Below are positions 34,226 to 43,538 of a stretch of 64,000 nt of DNA, in pieces. This DNA comes from Solirubrobacteraceae bacterium (GTDB lineage: Bacteria > Actinomycetota > Thermoleophilia > Solirubrobacterales > Solirubrobacteraceae): positions 1 through 64,000 of the forward strand of contig JADGPL010000007.1 in assembly GCA_017882455.1 (NCBI GenBank), read 5' to 3'. Position numbers and translations under genes: made by a program. A model generated the notes under the pieces. That model was not told where the DNA came from, made no database searches, and was given only the letters and a program-made list of their open reading frames with translations. Each line of letters opens with the position of its first letter. Position 1 is the first letter of the stretch.

Positions 34226-34641
34226 TGGCGCGAGCAGTGACGCGAACGCAGACTTGCTCTGACCAGGACGCCAAGACACGGCTGGCTCACGCCCGCAGGT
34301 TTCTTGACGTAGCTGAGTTGGTCGCGGACGAAGGTGACGATCTGGAATACAGCAGCGCGGCGGCTGCATTGGCGGTGCTGGCCGGCATCGCCGCATCTGA
34401 CACGGCGTGCTGCAAGGCGCTCGGGCGTCGTTCGCGAGGCCAAGACCATCGGGCGGCGATCGAACTGGTCGAGCAGGTCGAGCCTGGTGGCAGAGACGCG
34501 AGCAAGGCTCTTCGCCGGCTGCTGGCCCTCAAGGACGAGGCTCATTACGGCTTCTTCGATGTCAGCGGCGCCGACCTCAAGACGGCACTCCGTCAGGCGA
34601 GAGCACTGGTTGACTTCGGCGCCGACGTGCTGATCCGTTAG
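34225..34641 (+). CDS. HEPN-domain protein (toxin partner)
   Basis: 138 aa, all-helical. The HEPN RNase motif R-x(4-6)-H is present as R69-SRGQD-H75. Coupled by a TGATG overlap to the MNT gene. HEPN proteins of such pairs are RNases held in check by the MNT protein. GTG 34222 is a possible start that adds one residue. Confidence 0.83.
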   Translation: MARAVTRTQTCSDQDAKTRLAHARRFLDVAELVADEGDDLEYSSAAAALAVLAGIAASDTACCKALGRRSRGQDHRAAIELVEQVEPGGRDASKALRRLLALKDEAHYGFFDVSGADLKTALRQARALVDFGADVLIR

Positions 34642-34652
34642 CTCGCGCTCCT

Positions 34653-36494
34653 CTACAGCGCCGCCACCTCCGCAAGCAGCGACTCGCCGTGCTTCTCGCA
34701 GAAGGCCGGGCCGATGCCCTTGATCTCGATCAAGGCCGCGCTGCTCGCAGGGCGCCTGCGCAGGATCTCCTCCAGGACCGTGTCAGCTGCCACCGTGAAG
34801 GCCGGCTTGCCCTCAGCACGCTGCATGCGCCAGGCCCGCAGCCGCTCGAACTCCTGCTCGTCCACCGGCCTGCCGACCGGCTCCGGTGTGCTCGCCGACA
34901 CAGCGCCGCCACCTGCCGCGCGAACGCGGTCGCGTTTGCGAGCCGACGTCGTTGGTGCCGCCGCCACCGCTCGCCCCAATGCCGGATCCGGGTCGCATAC
35001 ATCACAGCAGCGGCCCGTCGGGCGGCCCTGCTCGCGATCACCGAAATGGTCGAGGATCTGGCGCCTGCGGCAGGTCTCAGCGCTCGCGCTATAGCGCTCG
35101 ATCGAGCGGTAGGACTCCCAGCTGCGATCCCGCGCCTGCTTGATCGCCGCGTAGGCCCTGCGCGGGCTGCCCTGTCCCGTCAGGCGCACCAGCAGGCCGT
35201 CACGACCGCCCGGCTGGAGCTCGACCGCGCCTGCCCGCTCAGCGATCGAGAGCAGCACCCGCTGGCGCTCCCCCAGCTCGCCGTGCCCGATCGCAAGGAC
35301 CCCGCCCTCGGCGCCCGCGCGCAGGCCGGCCACGTATCTCTTGACGTCATCCACCGTCGTCTCACGCTCCTTGATGAACCTGATCAGCCGCCCCAGGTCC
35401 ATGCGCGAGGCCAGCAGCAGCGCGCGCGCCTGCTCGCCGTCGCGCCCGCCTCTTCCCGCCTCCTGGTAGTAGGCCTCCAGGCTCGTCGGAAGCGCCCAGT
35501 GGGCCACCGTGCGCACGTCCGCCTTGTCCACGCCCATCCCAAACGCGTTCGTCGCCACCACCACCTCAGCGCGACCCTCCATGAAGGCCGCCTGGCTGTC
35601 CCTGCGCGAATCCGGGCTCATGCCCGCGTGGTAGACCACCGCCGAGATGCCCTGCCGGGCGATGTCGTCTCTCACGCTCTCCGTGTCTTTGCGCGTGCCG
35701 CAGTACACGATCGCCGGGCGGGCCTCCGGATCGCTCAGCACGTGCATCAGCGCGGCACGCTTGCGCGCCACCGCCCCCTTGCCCTCCGCACTGACCACGT
35801 CGAAGGTCAGGTTCGGGCGGTCGAAGCCCGAGCGGATCGACACCCAGTCGCGCAGCCCCAGGCGCTCCGCAATCTCCTCCGCCACCCGCGGAGTCGCCGT
35901 CGCCGTCGCCGCCATCACCGCCGGGCGGCCCAGTGAAGCGATCGCCTCGTGCAGGCGCAGGTAGTCCGGCCTGAAGTCATGGCCCCACTCCGCCACGCAG
36001 TGCGCCTCGTCCACCACGAACAGGCCCACCTTGCGCCTAGCCAGCGCTGCCCTGAACGCCCCTGAGGCAAAGCGCTCGGGCGCCGCCAGCACCAGCTGGG
36101 TCGATCCGCTCTCGATCTCTTCGAGCGCTCGCGCGTTATGGCCATCCTCCATCCCCGATGCCAGCATCGTCGAGCGCACCCCCGCCTCGCGCAGCCTGCG
36201 CCACTGGTCACTCATCAACGCGATCAAAGGGCTCACCACGACCACAAGCGGACGGGCCGAGTCCCAATCGCTCGCCAGCGCAGGCAGCTGGTAGCAGAGC
36301 GACTTGCCGCCCCCCGTCGGCATCACCACCAGGCTGTCCCGACCCTCCAGCGCAGCCTGAACCGCCTCGCGCTGCCCAGGCCTGAAGGACTCCAGACCGA
36401 AGCGGGCGAGCAGCTGCTCGGGCGTGGGAGCGGCGAGAGTGCTCGCGCCGTGCTCCACGGGCGCGCTGAGGGTGCTGGCCGACACGACACTCAC
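34653..36494 (-). CDS. recQ: ATP-dependent DNA helicase RecQ
   Basis: 613 aa with the full RecQ layout: helicase core with motif I TGGGKS (60-65), motif II DEAH, motif VI QEAGRGGRDG, the zinc-binding module (CRRRQILDHFGD then RCCDVCDP), a short winged-helix part and a C-terminal HRDC domain (about 530-605). It unwinds recombination intermediates. Start ATG with no nearby alternative. It is 34 bases downstream of the P450 gene on the same strand. Confidence 0.95.
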   Translation of the reverse strand: MSVVSASTLSAPVEHGASTLAAPTPEQLLARFGLESFRPGQREAVQAALEGRDSLVVMPTGGGKSLCYQLPALASDWDSARPLVVVVSPLIALMSDQWRRLREAGVRSTMLASGMEDGHNARALEEIESGSTQLVLAAPERFASGAFRAALARRKVGLFVVDEAHCVAEWGHDFRPDYLRLHEAIASLGRPAVMAATATATPRVAEEIAERLGLRDWVSIRSGFDRPNLTFDVVSAEGKGAVARKRAALMHVLSDPEARPAIVYCGTRKDTESVRDDIARQGISAVVYHAGMSPDSRRDSQAAFMEGRAEVVVATNAFGMGVDKADVRTVAHWALPTSLEAYYQEAGRGGRDGEQARALLLASRMDLGRLIRFIKERETTVDDVKRYVAGLRAGAEGGVLAIGHGELGERQRVLLSIAERAGAVELQPGGRDGLLVRLTGQGSPRRAYAAIKQARDRSWESYRSIERYSASAETCRRRQILDHFGDREQGRPTGRCCDVCDPDPALGRAVAAAPTTSARKRDRVRAAGGGAVSASTPEPVGRPVDEQEFERLRAWRMQRAEGKPAFTVAADTVLEEILRRRPASSAALIEIKGIGPAFCEKHGESLLAEVAAL

Positions 36495-36527
36495 GGTACC
36501 CCTACCTCCGGCCGGGACCGTCCGCCG

Positions 36528-37913
36528 CTACCTGCGCTCCCACACCACCCGTGCGCCAGCCGCCGGCACCAGCGTGATCGCCCGCCTGCGGACCAGCTCC
36601 CCCGCGCGCCACATCGGGCCGGGCGGCCTGCTCGGGCGCAGCTCCGAGAGCATCGTGCGCAGCATCACCCGCATCTCCAGCTGAGCAAACGACGCTCCGA
36701 TGCAGCGGCGGATGCCGCCACCGAACGGAATCCACGAGAACGTCTCCGGCGTGCTGCCCAGGAAACGCTCCGGCTCGAACTCCCGCGGCCGCGCGTACGC
36801 CCGCGGGTTGCGGTTGGTCAGGTAGATCGACGGCGCCGCCCGTGTGCCCGCCGGAAGGACGTGGGAGCCCACCTGCAGCTCCTGCGTGAGCATCCGCACC
36901 ACGATCGGCACCACCGGGCGCACCCTCAGCGTCTCGTTGACCACCGCCGAGAGGTACTCCTCGCTCTCGCCCGCCTCGATCTCATCCGTCAGGCGCGCGA
37001 GCTTCTGCGGGTGGCGCACCAGGCGCTCGATCGCCCACGCCACCGAGGTCGCCGTCGTCTCGTGCCCCGCCAGCAGCAGCGTCACCAGCTCGTCGCGCAG
37101 TTCCGCATCGCCCATCGCCGCGCCGTCCTCGTCCCGGGCCTGCATCAGCAGCGACAGGATGTCCGTGCGCTCCTGCAGGTCCGCCTGCGCGCCCCGGCGC
37201 TCGATCTCCTCGTAGATCAACGCGTCGAGGTGATCCAGCGCACGCCCGATCTCGCCCGTGGGGCGCTCGCCCGTGGGCCGGCTCATCAATGCCCGCACCA
37301 CAGCCACGATGTGCATCGGCTCCACCAGATCGCCGATCGCCTCGCGCAACGGCCCCATCCGCTCCGCCTCCACGCCAAACACCGCCCGCAGGATCACCTC
37401 CAGCGTGATCTTGCGCGTGTGCGGATGCAGGCGCATCGGCCTGCCCAGCTCCCAGCCGGCCATGTCCCTGCGCGTGGCCTCCACGATCACCTCCTCGTAC
37501 TCGCGCATGCGCTCCCCGTGAAACGGCGGCAGCAGCAGCTTGCGCTGGCGCATATGCTCGGGGCCCGTCAGCACCAGCACCGAGCTGTGGCCCATCACCG
37601 GCGCGATCGGCGAGTTTCCCGCAGCCGACGGCGCCACCTCGGGCGAGGCCGTGAAGATCGTCTTCACCGCCTCCGGGTCGCTGAACAGCACCAGCTGCAT
37701 CCCGCTCGGCGCAAACGTGATCGTGAACGCCTCGCCCAGACGCTCGGAGCAGCGGTCCATCACCCATGTCGGCGCAAGCGCCCACGCAAGCGTCTGGAGC
37801 ACCGGCGGCGCCTTCGGGCCCGGAGGCAGGCCCTCCCGCCGCGTGGCACGCACCCCGCCCGCATGCGCTGCGTCGCTGCTCGTGGCGCTGTGTGTGGCCG
37901 CGGCCATGCCCAC
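36528..37913 (-). CDS. Cytochrome P450
   Basis: 461 aa soluble-type P450. The I-helix oxygen motif AGHETT, K-helix ETLR, and heme loop FGGGIRRC with Cys404 are all present. No membrane anchor. Members of this broad group hydroxylate lipids, terpenes or aromatics; no redox partner is next to it. Probably transcribed with recQ, which says little about its substrate. Confidence 0.93.
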   Translation of the reverse strand: MGMAAATHSATSSDAAHAGGVRATRREGLPPGPKAPPVLQTLAWALAPTWVMDRCSERLGEAFTITFAPSGMQLVLFSDPEAVKTIFTASPEVAPSAAGNSPIAPVMGHSSVLVLTGPEHMRQRKLLLPPFHGERMREYEEVIVEATRRDMAGWELGRPMRLHPHTRKITLEVILRAVFGVEAERMGPLREAIGDLVEPMHIVAVVRALMSRPTGERPTGEIGRALDHLDALIYEEIERRGAQADLQERTDILSLLMQARDEDGAAMGDAELRDELVTLLLAGHETTATSVAWAIERLVRHPQKLARLTDEIEAGESEEYLSAVVNETLRVRPVVPIVVRMLTQELQVGSHVLPAGTRAAPSIYLTNRNPRAYARPREFEPERFLGSTPETFSWIPFGGGIRRCIGASFAQLEMRVMLRTMLSELRPSRPPGPMWRAGELVRRRAITLVPAAGARVVWERR

Positions 37914-37946
37914 ACGCTAGCGCCGGGCGAGCGCTGGCGTCGAACC

Positions 37947-38219
37947 CTACTTGTTGGGAGTGCTCGATTCCTTGGAACCGCCGGCGGGCTTGTGCCTCGC
38001 CGGGCCGCTGCTCTTCTTGTGCTCGCCGCCCTTGTCGCGGTCCAGCACACGACTGACGCTGTGGGCGGCATGGCGCACGTCGCGCCTGACCCCCGGTGAG
38101 ATCGCGTAGGCCAACAGCGTCGCCGCGATCCCGACCGTCGCGATCGCCAGCACCAGCCGCGCCCGCCGCCGCTCGCCCCCGGGCGACGCCGGACGTACGC
38201 CAAATGGAGATATGGACAT
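37947..38219 (-). CDS. Small membrane protein with Lys-rich tail
   Basis: 90 aa from ATG 38219, supported by GGGGAG just upstream. One membrane helix (about 23-43) followed by a charged His/Lys/Ser tail. No family recognised. Confidence 0.68.
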   Translation of the reverse strand: MSISPFGVRPASPGGERRRARLVLAIATVGIAATLLAYAISPGVRRDVRHAAHSVSRVLDRDKGGEHKKSSGPARHKPAGGSKESSTPNK

Positions 38220-38296
38220 GCTCCCCACCAAACTAGCGCCCGCCGCACATCCAGCGTCCGGCCACCCCACCAGCGCTCCCGACTCCGCTCGTCCTC

Positions 38297-39010
38297 TCAG
38301 CCGATCATGGGCCTGCGCTCGCGCGCCCTGCCGCGACGGTCCCGCTCATCTGAGAGCGCCTGCGCCACCGACCTGCGCGCCTGCAAGATCTGCTCCTGCG
38401 AGAGCCTCTCCGGGCGCCGCTTCAGGTAGCCAACGAGCATCCTCGCCGGGAGCATTCGCACGCCCTTGCGGCGGGCCGTCGGCCGGTCCACCCATGCGCG
38501 GCTGAACACGATCAGCGGCTCCACCGGCAGCCCGGTCACTCGTTCGATCGCCTTCCGTTGAGCATGCGCCTGACCCAGCGCCGAACCGTGCACCCGTCCT
38601 ACCCGCACCGGCCCCGGATGGCTCTTGGTCTCGAGCGTGAACACTCCTGCGCGCCCGATCAGGATGTGGTCCACGTTGCCGTGGCCCAGCGCCGCATCGT
38701 GGATCACCTGCCACTCCTCCGACGGAAGCTCGTCCAGGAGCTCGCCCACCTGCTCCTCTGCCGAAGCCCCGCGGTCGCGGCGCTCCACCAGCGGCAGCAC
38801 GTAGCGCGAGATCACGAACATGCTCACCAGCAGCGCTATCTCCGCCGCCAGGAAGCGGGCGTCACGCAGCCCGAACGTGCGACCGAGCAGGGCGGTCGCC
38901 ACCGCCAGGACCCCAAGCGCGACGAGCGTACGCATGCGCAGGCGCCTGACAGTCGCGCGCGCATACTGTCCTGCCGTGCGGCCTGTGGGATCAGAGTGGA
39001 TTACGTACAT
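38297..39010 (-). CDS. Membrane-anchored NERD-domain protein
   Basis: 237 aa. Two hydrophobic helices (about 27-45 and 53-70) precede a NERD (nuclease-related) domain about 82-195: DHILIGRAGVFTLETKSH holds the D...E-x-K catalytic-like set. NERD domains are presumed nucleases; here at the membrane face. A GC-rich basic tail ends the protein. Role unknown. Confidence 0.85.
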   Translation of the reverse strand: MYVIHSDPTGRTAGQYARATVRRLRMRTLVALGVLAVATALLGRTFGLRDARFLAAEIALLVSMFVISRYVLPLVERRDRGASAEEQVGELLDELPSEEWQVIHDAALGHGNVDHILIGRAGVFTLETKSHPGPVRVGRVHGSALGQAHAQRKAIERVTGLPVEPLIVFSRAWVDRPTARRKGVRMLPARMLVGYLKRRPERLSQEQILQARRSVAQALSDERDRRGRARERRPMIG

Positions 39011-39139
39011 CTCGCTTTCCTCGTTGGCGCTCTAGGTCATTCATCGGTCCATAACCGCAGGGGCCTTGAGCGCGGGCACGAAGTGTGACGTGAGCCTGGA
39101 GAAGCGTGGAGTGCGCCCCCCAACTCCTAAAGCACGCCC

Positions 39140-39595
39140 ATGCACCCGCCGAAGCCCAAGAGTGAGCGACCACACCTCGATCGCCTCGTAGACCACGTGT
39201 ACCGCATGAGCGAAAACCCCCATCTCTCCGAGCCCCAGGACATCTGTGTCCTGCTGCGCGCCCACGGCGAGCAGCGTTGGCTGATCAACAAGGTGCTACC
39301 CGTTCTGCGCCAGATCGAGACACCCGAATCGATCCCCGAGGATCAGCTCGGGGCCGCCCTGGCCTATCTCGAGCTGCTGTGGCTGGACGCCTGCCAGCGG
39401 GCGCGCGAGACCGACGCCACCTACGCCAAGCTCGACCCCTGCAGCCCTCTTCATCAGCACGACCTGGTCCTCTACGAGAAGGCCCGCCACTACCACGCCG
39501 CCGTGCGCCGCCTGCGCACAGCCATCGGCCATCGCGTCACCCGGCGCATCCGCCTCGCCGACGAGCCCGTCGGCCACGCGCACGCCAGCCGCTGA
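39140..39595 (+). CDS. Hypothetical cytoplasmic helical protein
   Basis: 151 aa, soluble, mostly helical and rich in His and Leu, with no signal or membrane helix. No family recognised. It is 23 bases ahead of the PHP gene on the same strand and may share its transcript. Confidence 0.7.
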   Translation: MHPPKPKSERPHLDRLVDHVYRMSENPHLSEPQDICVLLRAHGEQRWLINKVLPVLRQIETPESIPEDQLGAALAYLELLWLDACQRARETDATYAKLDPCSPLHQHDLVLYEKARHYHAAVRRLRTAIGHRVTRRIRLADEPVGHAHASR

Positions 39596-39618
39596 TCCGA
39601 TCGCATACGCTCAGCGGG

Positions 39619-40509
39619 ATGGCGCCCCGCTTCGACCTGCAGTCTCACTCCACCAACTCCGACGGCGCCCTCCCGGCCGCCGAGGTCGTCGAGCGCGCCG
39701 CCCAGGCCGGCGTCGAGCTGCTCGCCCTCTCCGATCACGACACCATCAGCGGCGTCTCCGAGGCCATCGCCGCCGGCGAGCGCCTGGGGGTACGCGTGGT
39801 GCCCGCCGTCGAGATCTCCGCGGTCGACGAGGGCTCGGGGCGGGCGGGAACTCCAGACGCTCGTGAACTGCACATCCTCGGCTACAACATCGACCACACG
39901 GGGGCACTGCTGACCGAGCGCCTCGTCGAGTTCCTCGCCGACCGCGAGCGTCGCACGCTGCGCATGGCCGCCGGCCTGAAGGAGGCGGGCTTCGAGCTCG
40001 ACGAACGCCAGATCGAGGCTCGCATCGCCGCCGGCAAACCGATCGGGCGCCCACATCTCGCCGAAGCCGTGCTCAGCGCCCCCGCCAACGCCTCGCGCCT
40101 GGCCGAGGAGGACATCGACGACATCGGCTCGCTCATCCGCGGCTACCTGATCGAGGGCAAGCCGGCCTTCCGCCTGCGCGAGACCCCGACCGTGGCCCAG
40201 GCCATCGAGGCGATCCACGAGGCCGGCGGGGTCGCAGTCTGGGCCCATCCCTTCTGGGACATATCCGAGCCCGCCGAAGTCCTCTCCAGCCTCGACCGCT
40301 TCAAGGCGCTCGGGATCGACGGCGTCGAGACCTTCTACATCACCCACGACGAGCCCCAGACTCGGCTGCTCGTCGCGCGCTGCGAGGAGCTCGGCCTGCT
40401 CACCACCGGCTCAGCCGACTACCACGGACCCGAGAACAAGCTCTTCTCGCGCTTCCTGGCGTTCGAGACCTATGGCCTCGAGCCCAACCTCGGCCCCATC
40501 GGCGACTGA
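39619..40509 (+). CDS. PHP-domain phosphoesterase
   Basis: 296 aa PHP-family protein of the 3',5'-nucleoside bisphosphate phosphatase / RNase AM type. The N-terminal metal motif reads DLQSHSTNSDG (residues 6-16): the usual first His is a Gln (Q8) while H10 is kept. SDHD follows near 42, and AHPFW and ADYHG later supply further ligands. It may hydrolyse short oligonucleotides or nucleotide phosphates; the Gln change could alter the metal site. Confidence 0.85.
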   Translation: MAPRFDLQSHSTNSDGALPAAEVVERAAQAGVELLALSDHDTISGVSEAIAAGERLGVRVVPAVEISAVDEGSGRAGTPDARELHILGYNIDHTGALLTERLVEFLADRERRTLRMAAGLKEAGFELDERQIEARIAAGKPIGRPHLAEAVLSAPANASRLAEEDIDDIGSLIRGYLIEGKPAFRLRETPTVAQAIEAIHEAGGVAVWAHPFWDISEPAEVLSSLDRFKALGIDGVETFYITHDEPQTRLLVARCEELGLLTTGSADYHGPENKLFSRFLAFETYGLEPNLGPIGD

Positions 40510-40556
40510 CTCGCAGTGCGGGCTGGGCGCCCGTGCACCAAATGCCCGGAGGGCAC

Positions 40557-40588
40557 ACTTGCGCGCGCGCACGTACGCGCGCGCAAGT
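40557..40588. terminator. Bidirectional terminator hairpin
   Basis: A 32-base near-perfect inverted repeat with arms ACTTGCGCGCGCG and CGCGCGCGCAAGT lies between the convergent PHP and holB genes, so it can end transcription from both sides. Confidence 0.75.
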
Positions 40589-40595
40589 CAGGCCG

Positions 40596-41771
40596 TCAGA
40601 GCACCGCCTGCAGGCGGTAGGCCAGCGCCTCCAGCGCAAGCTCTTCAGAGACGTTGAGAGAGAGGCTCATGCGCGTCTGGGCGACCAGGTCCATGCCCTC
40701 CCGCACCGCCGCCGCGTCGCGCCCCGAAGCGTCCTGCTCGAGCTCTGCGCGCCTGTCCACCGCGTAGATCAGCTCCGCCGCCCCTTCGCACACGCACAGC
40801 ACATCTCGCAGCCACAGCTCCGACAAGCGCAGTGCCAGGTCGAGCGTCCCCGTACGCACACGCCGCTCGCCCCTGCGCCTCGCCTCGAGGCCTTCGCGCT
40901 CGTGTTTCTTGCGTTCCCTGCTCGGCACGTACTCCAGCTCGCCCGCCAACCGCTCCTGGGCCGCCTCACCCGCCGCCGTCCCCGCCGCCTTCGCCGCCTC
41001 CAGCAGGCCCGTCCACGGCCGCCCGCCCGTCGAGCCCGCCAGCGCCGCGCGCACGAAGCCCTCAGCGCCCCTGCGCAGCGCCGCCCCCTCCTCACCGGCC
41101 AGCCGAGCCGCCTCGCGGGCGTCACCCAACGCCAGGCGCGCGCACGCCAACGCCGTCTCCCGCGACGTGCCGGACGCGCCCGCCAGGCGGTCCGCGATCA
41201 AGGCCGACGGGAGCGAGTCGAAGCGGACCTGCTGGCAGCGCGAGACGATCGTCGCCAGCACGTCCTCGCGGCGATCTGTCAGCAGCAGCAGATGCGCGAA
41301 CGCCGGCGGCTCCTCGAGCGTCTTCAACATGCGGTTCGCCGCCTGGTCGTTCATCGTGTCCACCGACTCGATCACGAACACCCTTCGCGCCGACTCGAAC
41401 GGGGTGCGCGCCGCCGCCGCCACAACCGGCTCCTCGATGTCGCCCACCAGCACTTCCGCAGCCCCCGACGGGCGCACCCACGTCAGATCCGGGTGGCTGT
41501 CGCGAGCCACCCGCTCCGCCACCGTGGCCGGTGTGCGCGCGCCCTCCCTGAGCAGGGCCGCCGCAAAGGCCCGCGCGATCGCCCGCTTGCCCGTGCCCGC
41601 CGGGCCGTGGAAGAGGTACGCATGGGAGGGCCTGCCGCCCTGCGCAAGTGCCGGAGCCAGCACCGCGCGCGCGTGCGGGTGGGCATCGATGCCGGGGAGG
41701 AGCTGCTCGTCGTGCTCGGGGCCACTCACCCCAGAGCCCGGCGTCGAGGACAGCGATGCGGCAGGTGGCAC
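40596..41771 (-). CDS. holB: DNA polymerase III delta' subunit
   Basis: 391 aa AAA+ clamp-loader subunit. P-loop-like GPAGTGK at 56-62, sensor-like LLLLTDRREDVLATIVSRC with the SRC motif, NRMLKTLEEPP typical of HolB/DnaX. The four zinc cysteines of DnaX-type proteins are missing, as expected for delta'. It loads the beta clamp. tmk, its usual neighbour, lies on the opposite strand 280 bases away. Confidence 0.9.
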   Translation of the reverse strand: MPPAASLSSTPGSGVSGPEHDEQLLPGIDAHPHARAVLAPALAQGGRPSHAYLFHGPAGTGKRAIARAFAAALLREGARTPATVAERVARDSHPDLTWVRPSGAAEVLVGDIEEPVVAAAARTPFESARRVFVIESVDTMNDQAANRMLKTLEEPPAFAHLLLLTDRREDVLATIVSRCQQVRFDSLPSALIADRLAGASGTSRETALACARLALGDAREAARLAGEEGAALRRGAEGFVRAALAGSTGGRPWTGLLEAAKAAGTAAGEAAQERLAGELEYVPSRERKKHEREGLEARRRGERRVRTGTLDLALRLSELWLRDVLCVCEGAAELIYAVDRRAELEQDASGRDAAAVREGMDLVAQTRMSLSLNVSEELALEALAYRLQAVL

Positions 41772-41829
41772 CTGCTCATCCTAGAGGCGCCCCACCCTCC
41801 CGCTCTGCAGAGCCGTCAGACTGGGCAGG

Positions 41830-42036
41830 GTGCTCACCACCTTCGGCGTGATCGTGCTCACGTTCATGATGCTCATGTACGCGTTGGAGCATCGTGGTTC
41901 GCGCTTCGTGCTGGCCTTCGCCGGCGGGTGCGCGCTGTCCAGCCTCTATGGATTCCTGGCCGGAACCTGGCCGTTCGGTGTCGTTGAGGCGATCTGGGCC
42001 CTCATCGCCCTACGCCGATACGGGACACACGCGTAG
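41830..42036 (+). CDS. Small two-helix membrane protein
   Basis: 68 aa from GTG. Two hydrophobic helices (about 2-20 and 27-60 broken by Gly) with no soluble domain. The pattern ALEHRGSRFVLAFAGGCALSS suggests a conserved small family of actinobacteria, but I cannot name it. It ends 18 bases before tmk on the same strand. Confidence 0.72.
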   Translation: MLTTFGVIVLTFMMLMYALEHRGSRFVLAFAGGCALSSLYGFLAGTWPFGVVEAIWALIALRRYGTHA

Positions 42037-42054
42037 CCCGCTACTGTCCCGCGC

Positions 42055-42696
42055 GTGGCCCGCGGCCGGCTGATCACGATCGAGGGGCTGGACGGCGCCG
42101 GCAAGTCCACGCTCGCCGAAGCCCTCGCCCGCGAGCTCGCCGCGCGGGGTGCGCATGTGGAGCTGCTGCGCGAGCCCGGCGGCGTCGAGACCTCCGAGCG
42201 CATCCGCGAGCTCGTCAAGGATCCCGCACTGGCCGTCTCGGCGCGCACCGAGGCGCTGCTCTACGCGGCCGCCCGCGCCCAGCTCGTAGAGGAGCGCCTG
42301 CAGCCGCTGCTGGAACAGGGCGCGGTGGTGCTGCTCGACAGGTTCGTCGACTCCTCGCTTGCCTACCAGGGCGCCGGGCGCTCGCTCGGCATCGACGCCG
42401 TGCGCGCCATCAACCGCTTCGCCACGGGCCCCCTCGCGCCCGACCGCACGCTGCTGCTGCGCATCTCTCCCGCCGCCGGACGCGCGCGCCAGCACGGGCG
42501 CGCCGAGGAGCCCGATCGCCTGGAGCTCGAGGGCGAGGACTTCTTCACCGCCATCGCCGGCGCCTACGACGAGCTCGCCCGCCAGGAGCCCGAGCGGATT
42601 CGCGTGATCGACGCCGCCCTGGCTCCCCAGCAGGTGCTCCAGGAAGCGCTCACGGCCATCGACGATCTGCTCGAGCTACCGCCGGCACCCCATTAG
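42055..42696 (+). CDS. tmk: Thymidylate kinase
   Basis: 213 aa. P-loop GLDGAGKST at 11-19, the DR-Y/F motif LLDRFVDSSLAYQG, and a lid region with RAEEPDRLE. It phosphorylates dTMP to dTDP. GTG start. Close to holB (divergent) as in many actinobacteria. Confidence 0.95.
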   Translation: MARGRLITIEGLDGAGKSTLAEALARELAARGAHVELLREPGGVETSERIRELVKDPALAVSARTEALLYAAARAQLVEERLQPLLEQGAVVLLDRFVDSSLAYQGAGRSLGIDAVRAINRFATGPLAPDRTLLLRISPAAGRARQHGRAEEPDRLELEGEDFFTAIAGAYDELARQEPERIRVIDAALAPQQVLQEALTAIDDLLELPPAPH

Positions 42697-42697
42697 C

Positions 42698-43279
42698 ATG
42701 CCCTGCAGGATGCCCTCCGCCCCACGCCCCCATCCTTCATCCGCGTCTCGGGCAGCTCGGTTCGGCGTAACCCTCGCGGCCGTCAGCGCAAGCGCCGTCC
42801 TGGTTGCGGGCCTCGCCAGTCCGGGACTCGCCGCGACAGCGACACGGGCAACCACCACCCCCGCGTTTACCGTGCCGGCCTCAGCCAAAGTCCAGCCGAC
42901 CGCCACAGGCGGCGGTACCCCTGCCACCAGCAACACCACGACTACACCGACCGCCACCTACGCCCCCACGACCACGCAGCCGGGCGGCGCTGCAACGTCC
43001 ACGACACCCGCGACCACCACGGGCGCCGCCGCCGGCGTAGCCCAGGGCGCCAAGCTGCCCCCCCGCACCGCCCGCGCCAGCAAGCTCTCGACCCCCGCGA
43101 TCGCCCTCGCCGTGCTCGCCGCGCTGCTCGCCCTCGGCTGTGCCGCCTGGGGCGCCGCCCGACTCACCGCCTACGAACCGCGCTGGACGCGCTCGGCCCG
43201 CCACGCCCTGTCCGAGGGCGGCTTTCGTGCGTCCGCCACGTGGGCTGAATTCACCGACTGGCTACGGCTCGGGCGCTAG
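42698..43279 (+). CDS. Secreted, C-terminally anchored Thr/Pro-rich protein
   Basis: 193 aa. Signal peptide about 15-45, a long low-complexity Thr/Ala/Pro stretch (about 50-120), one membrane helix (about 130-152) and a short basic tail. Typical of wall-spanning stalk proteins; no domain recognised. It begins 1 base after the tmk stop. ATG 42710 is an alternative start. Confidence 0.7.
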   Translation: MPCRMPSAPRPHPSSASRAARFGVTLAAVSASAVLVAGLASPGLAATATRATTTPAFTVPASAKVQPTATGGGTPATSNTTTTPTATYAPTTTQPGGAATSTTPATTTGAAAGVAQGAKLPPRTARASKLSTPAIALAVLAALLALGCAAWGAARLTAYEPRWTRSARHALSEGGFRASATWAEFTDWLRLGR

Positions 43280-43461
43280 CGTCCGAGCACCGCTCCAGAG
43301 CGTTCTCCATGCCCGGAAACTGGGCCTTCGCCGTCGGGTCCTCAACGGCCGGCGAGGTACAATCAGGGGTGTTGGATCGGCTCGATTGACGGGACCACAG
43401 CGGCTCGCGATCCGCACCGAACCGCCCTCGAAAAGCTCCGTCCGAACGAAGGCGGATGATT

Positions 43462-43484
43462 CAGTGTTACCCCCAAGAACACTG
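43462..43484 (+). promoter_or_regulatory. Hairpin in the nrdJ leader
   Basis: CAGTGTT (43462-43468) and AACACTG (43478-43484) are perfect 7-base arms around a 9-base loop, 55 bases before the nrdJ start. AACACTGTATTT resembles half of an NrdR box. No cobalamin-riboswitch consensus was seen in the 259-base gap 43280-43538. Confidence 0.4.
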
Positions 43485-43538
43485 TATTTTAGCCGCAAAT
43501 TGAGGGTTTCTGCGGCCCAAGACGAGGAGAAAAGTCAG

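Noticed and set aside
43280-43538. Cobalamin riboswitch before nrdJ
   Set aside because: The conserved B12-box core was looked for and not found; only a short hairpin is visible.
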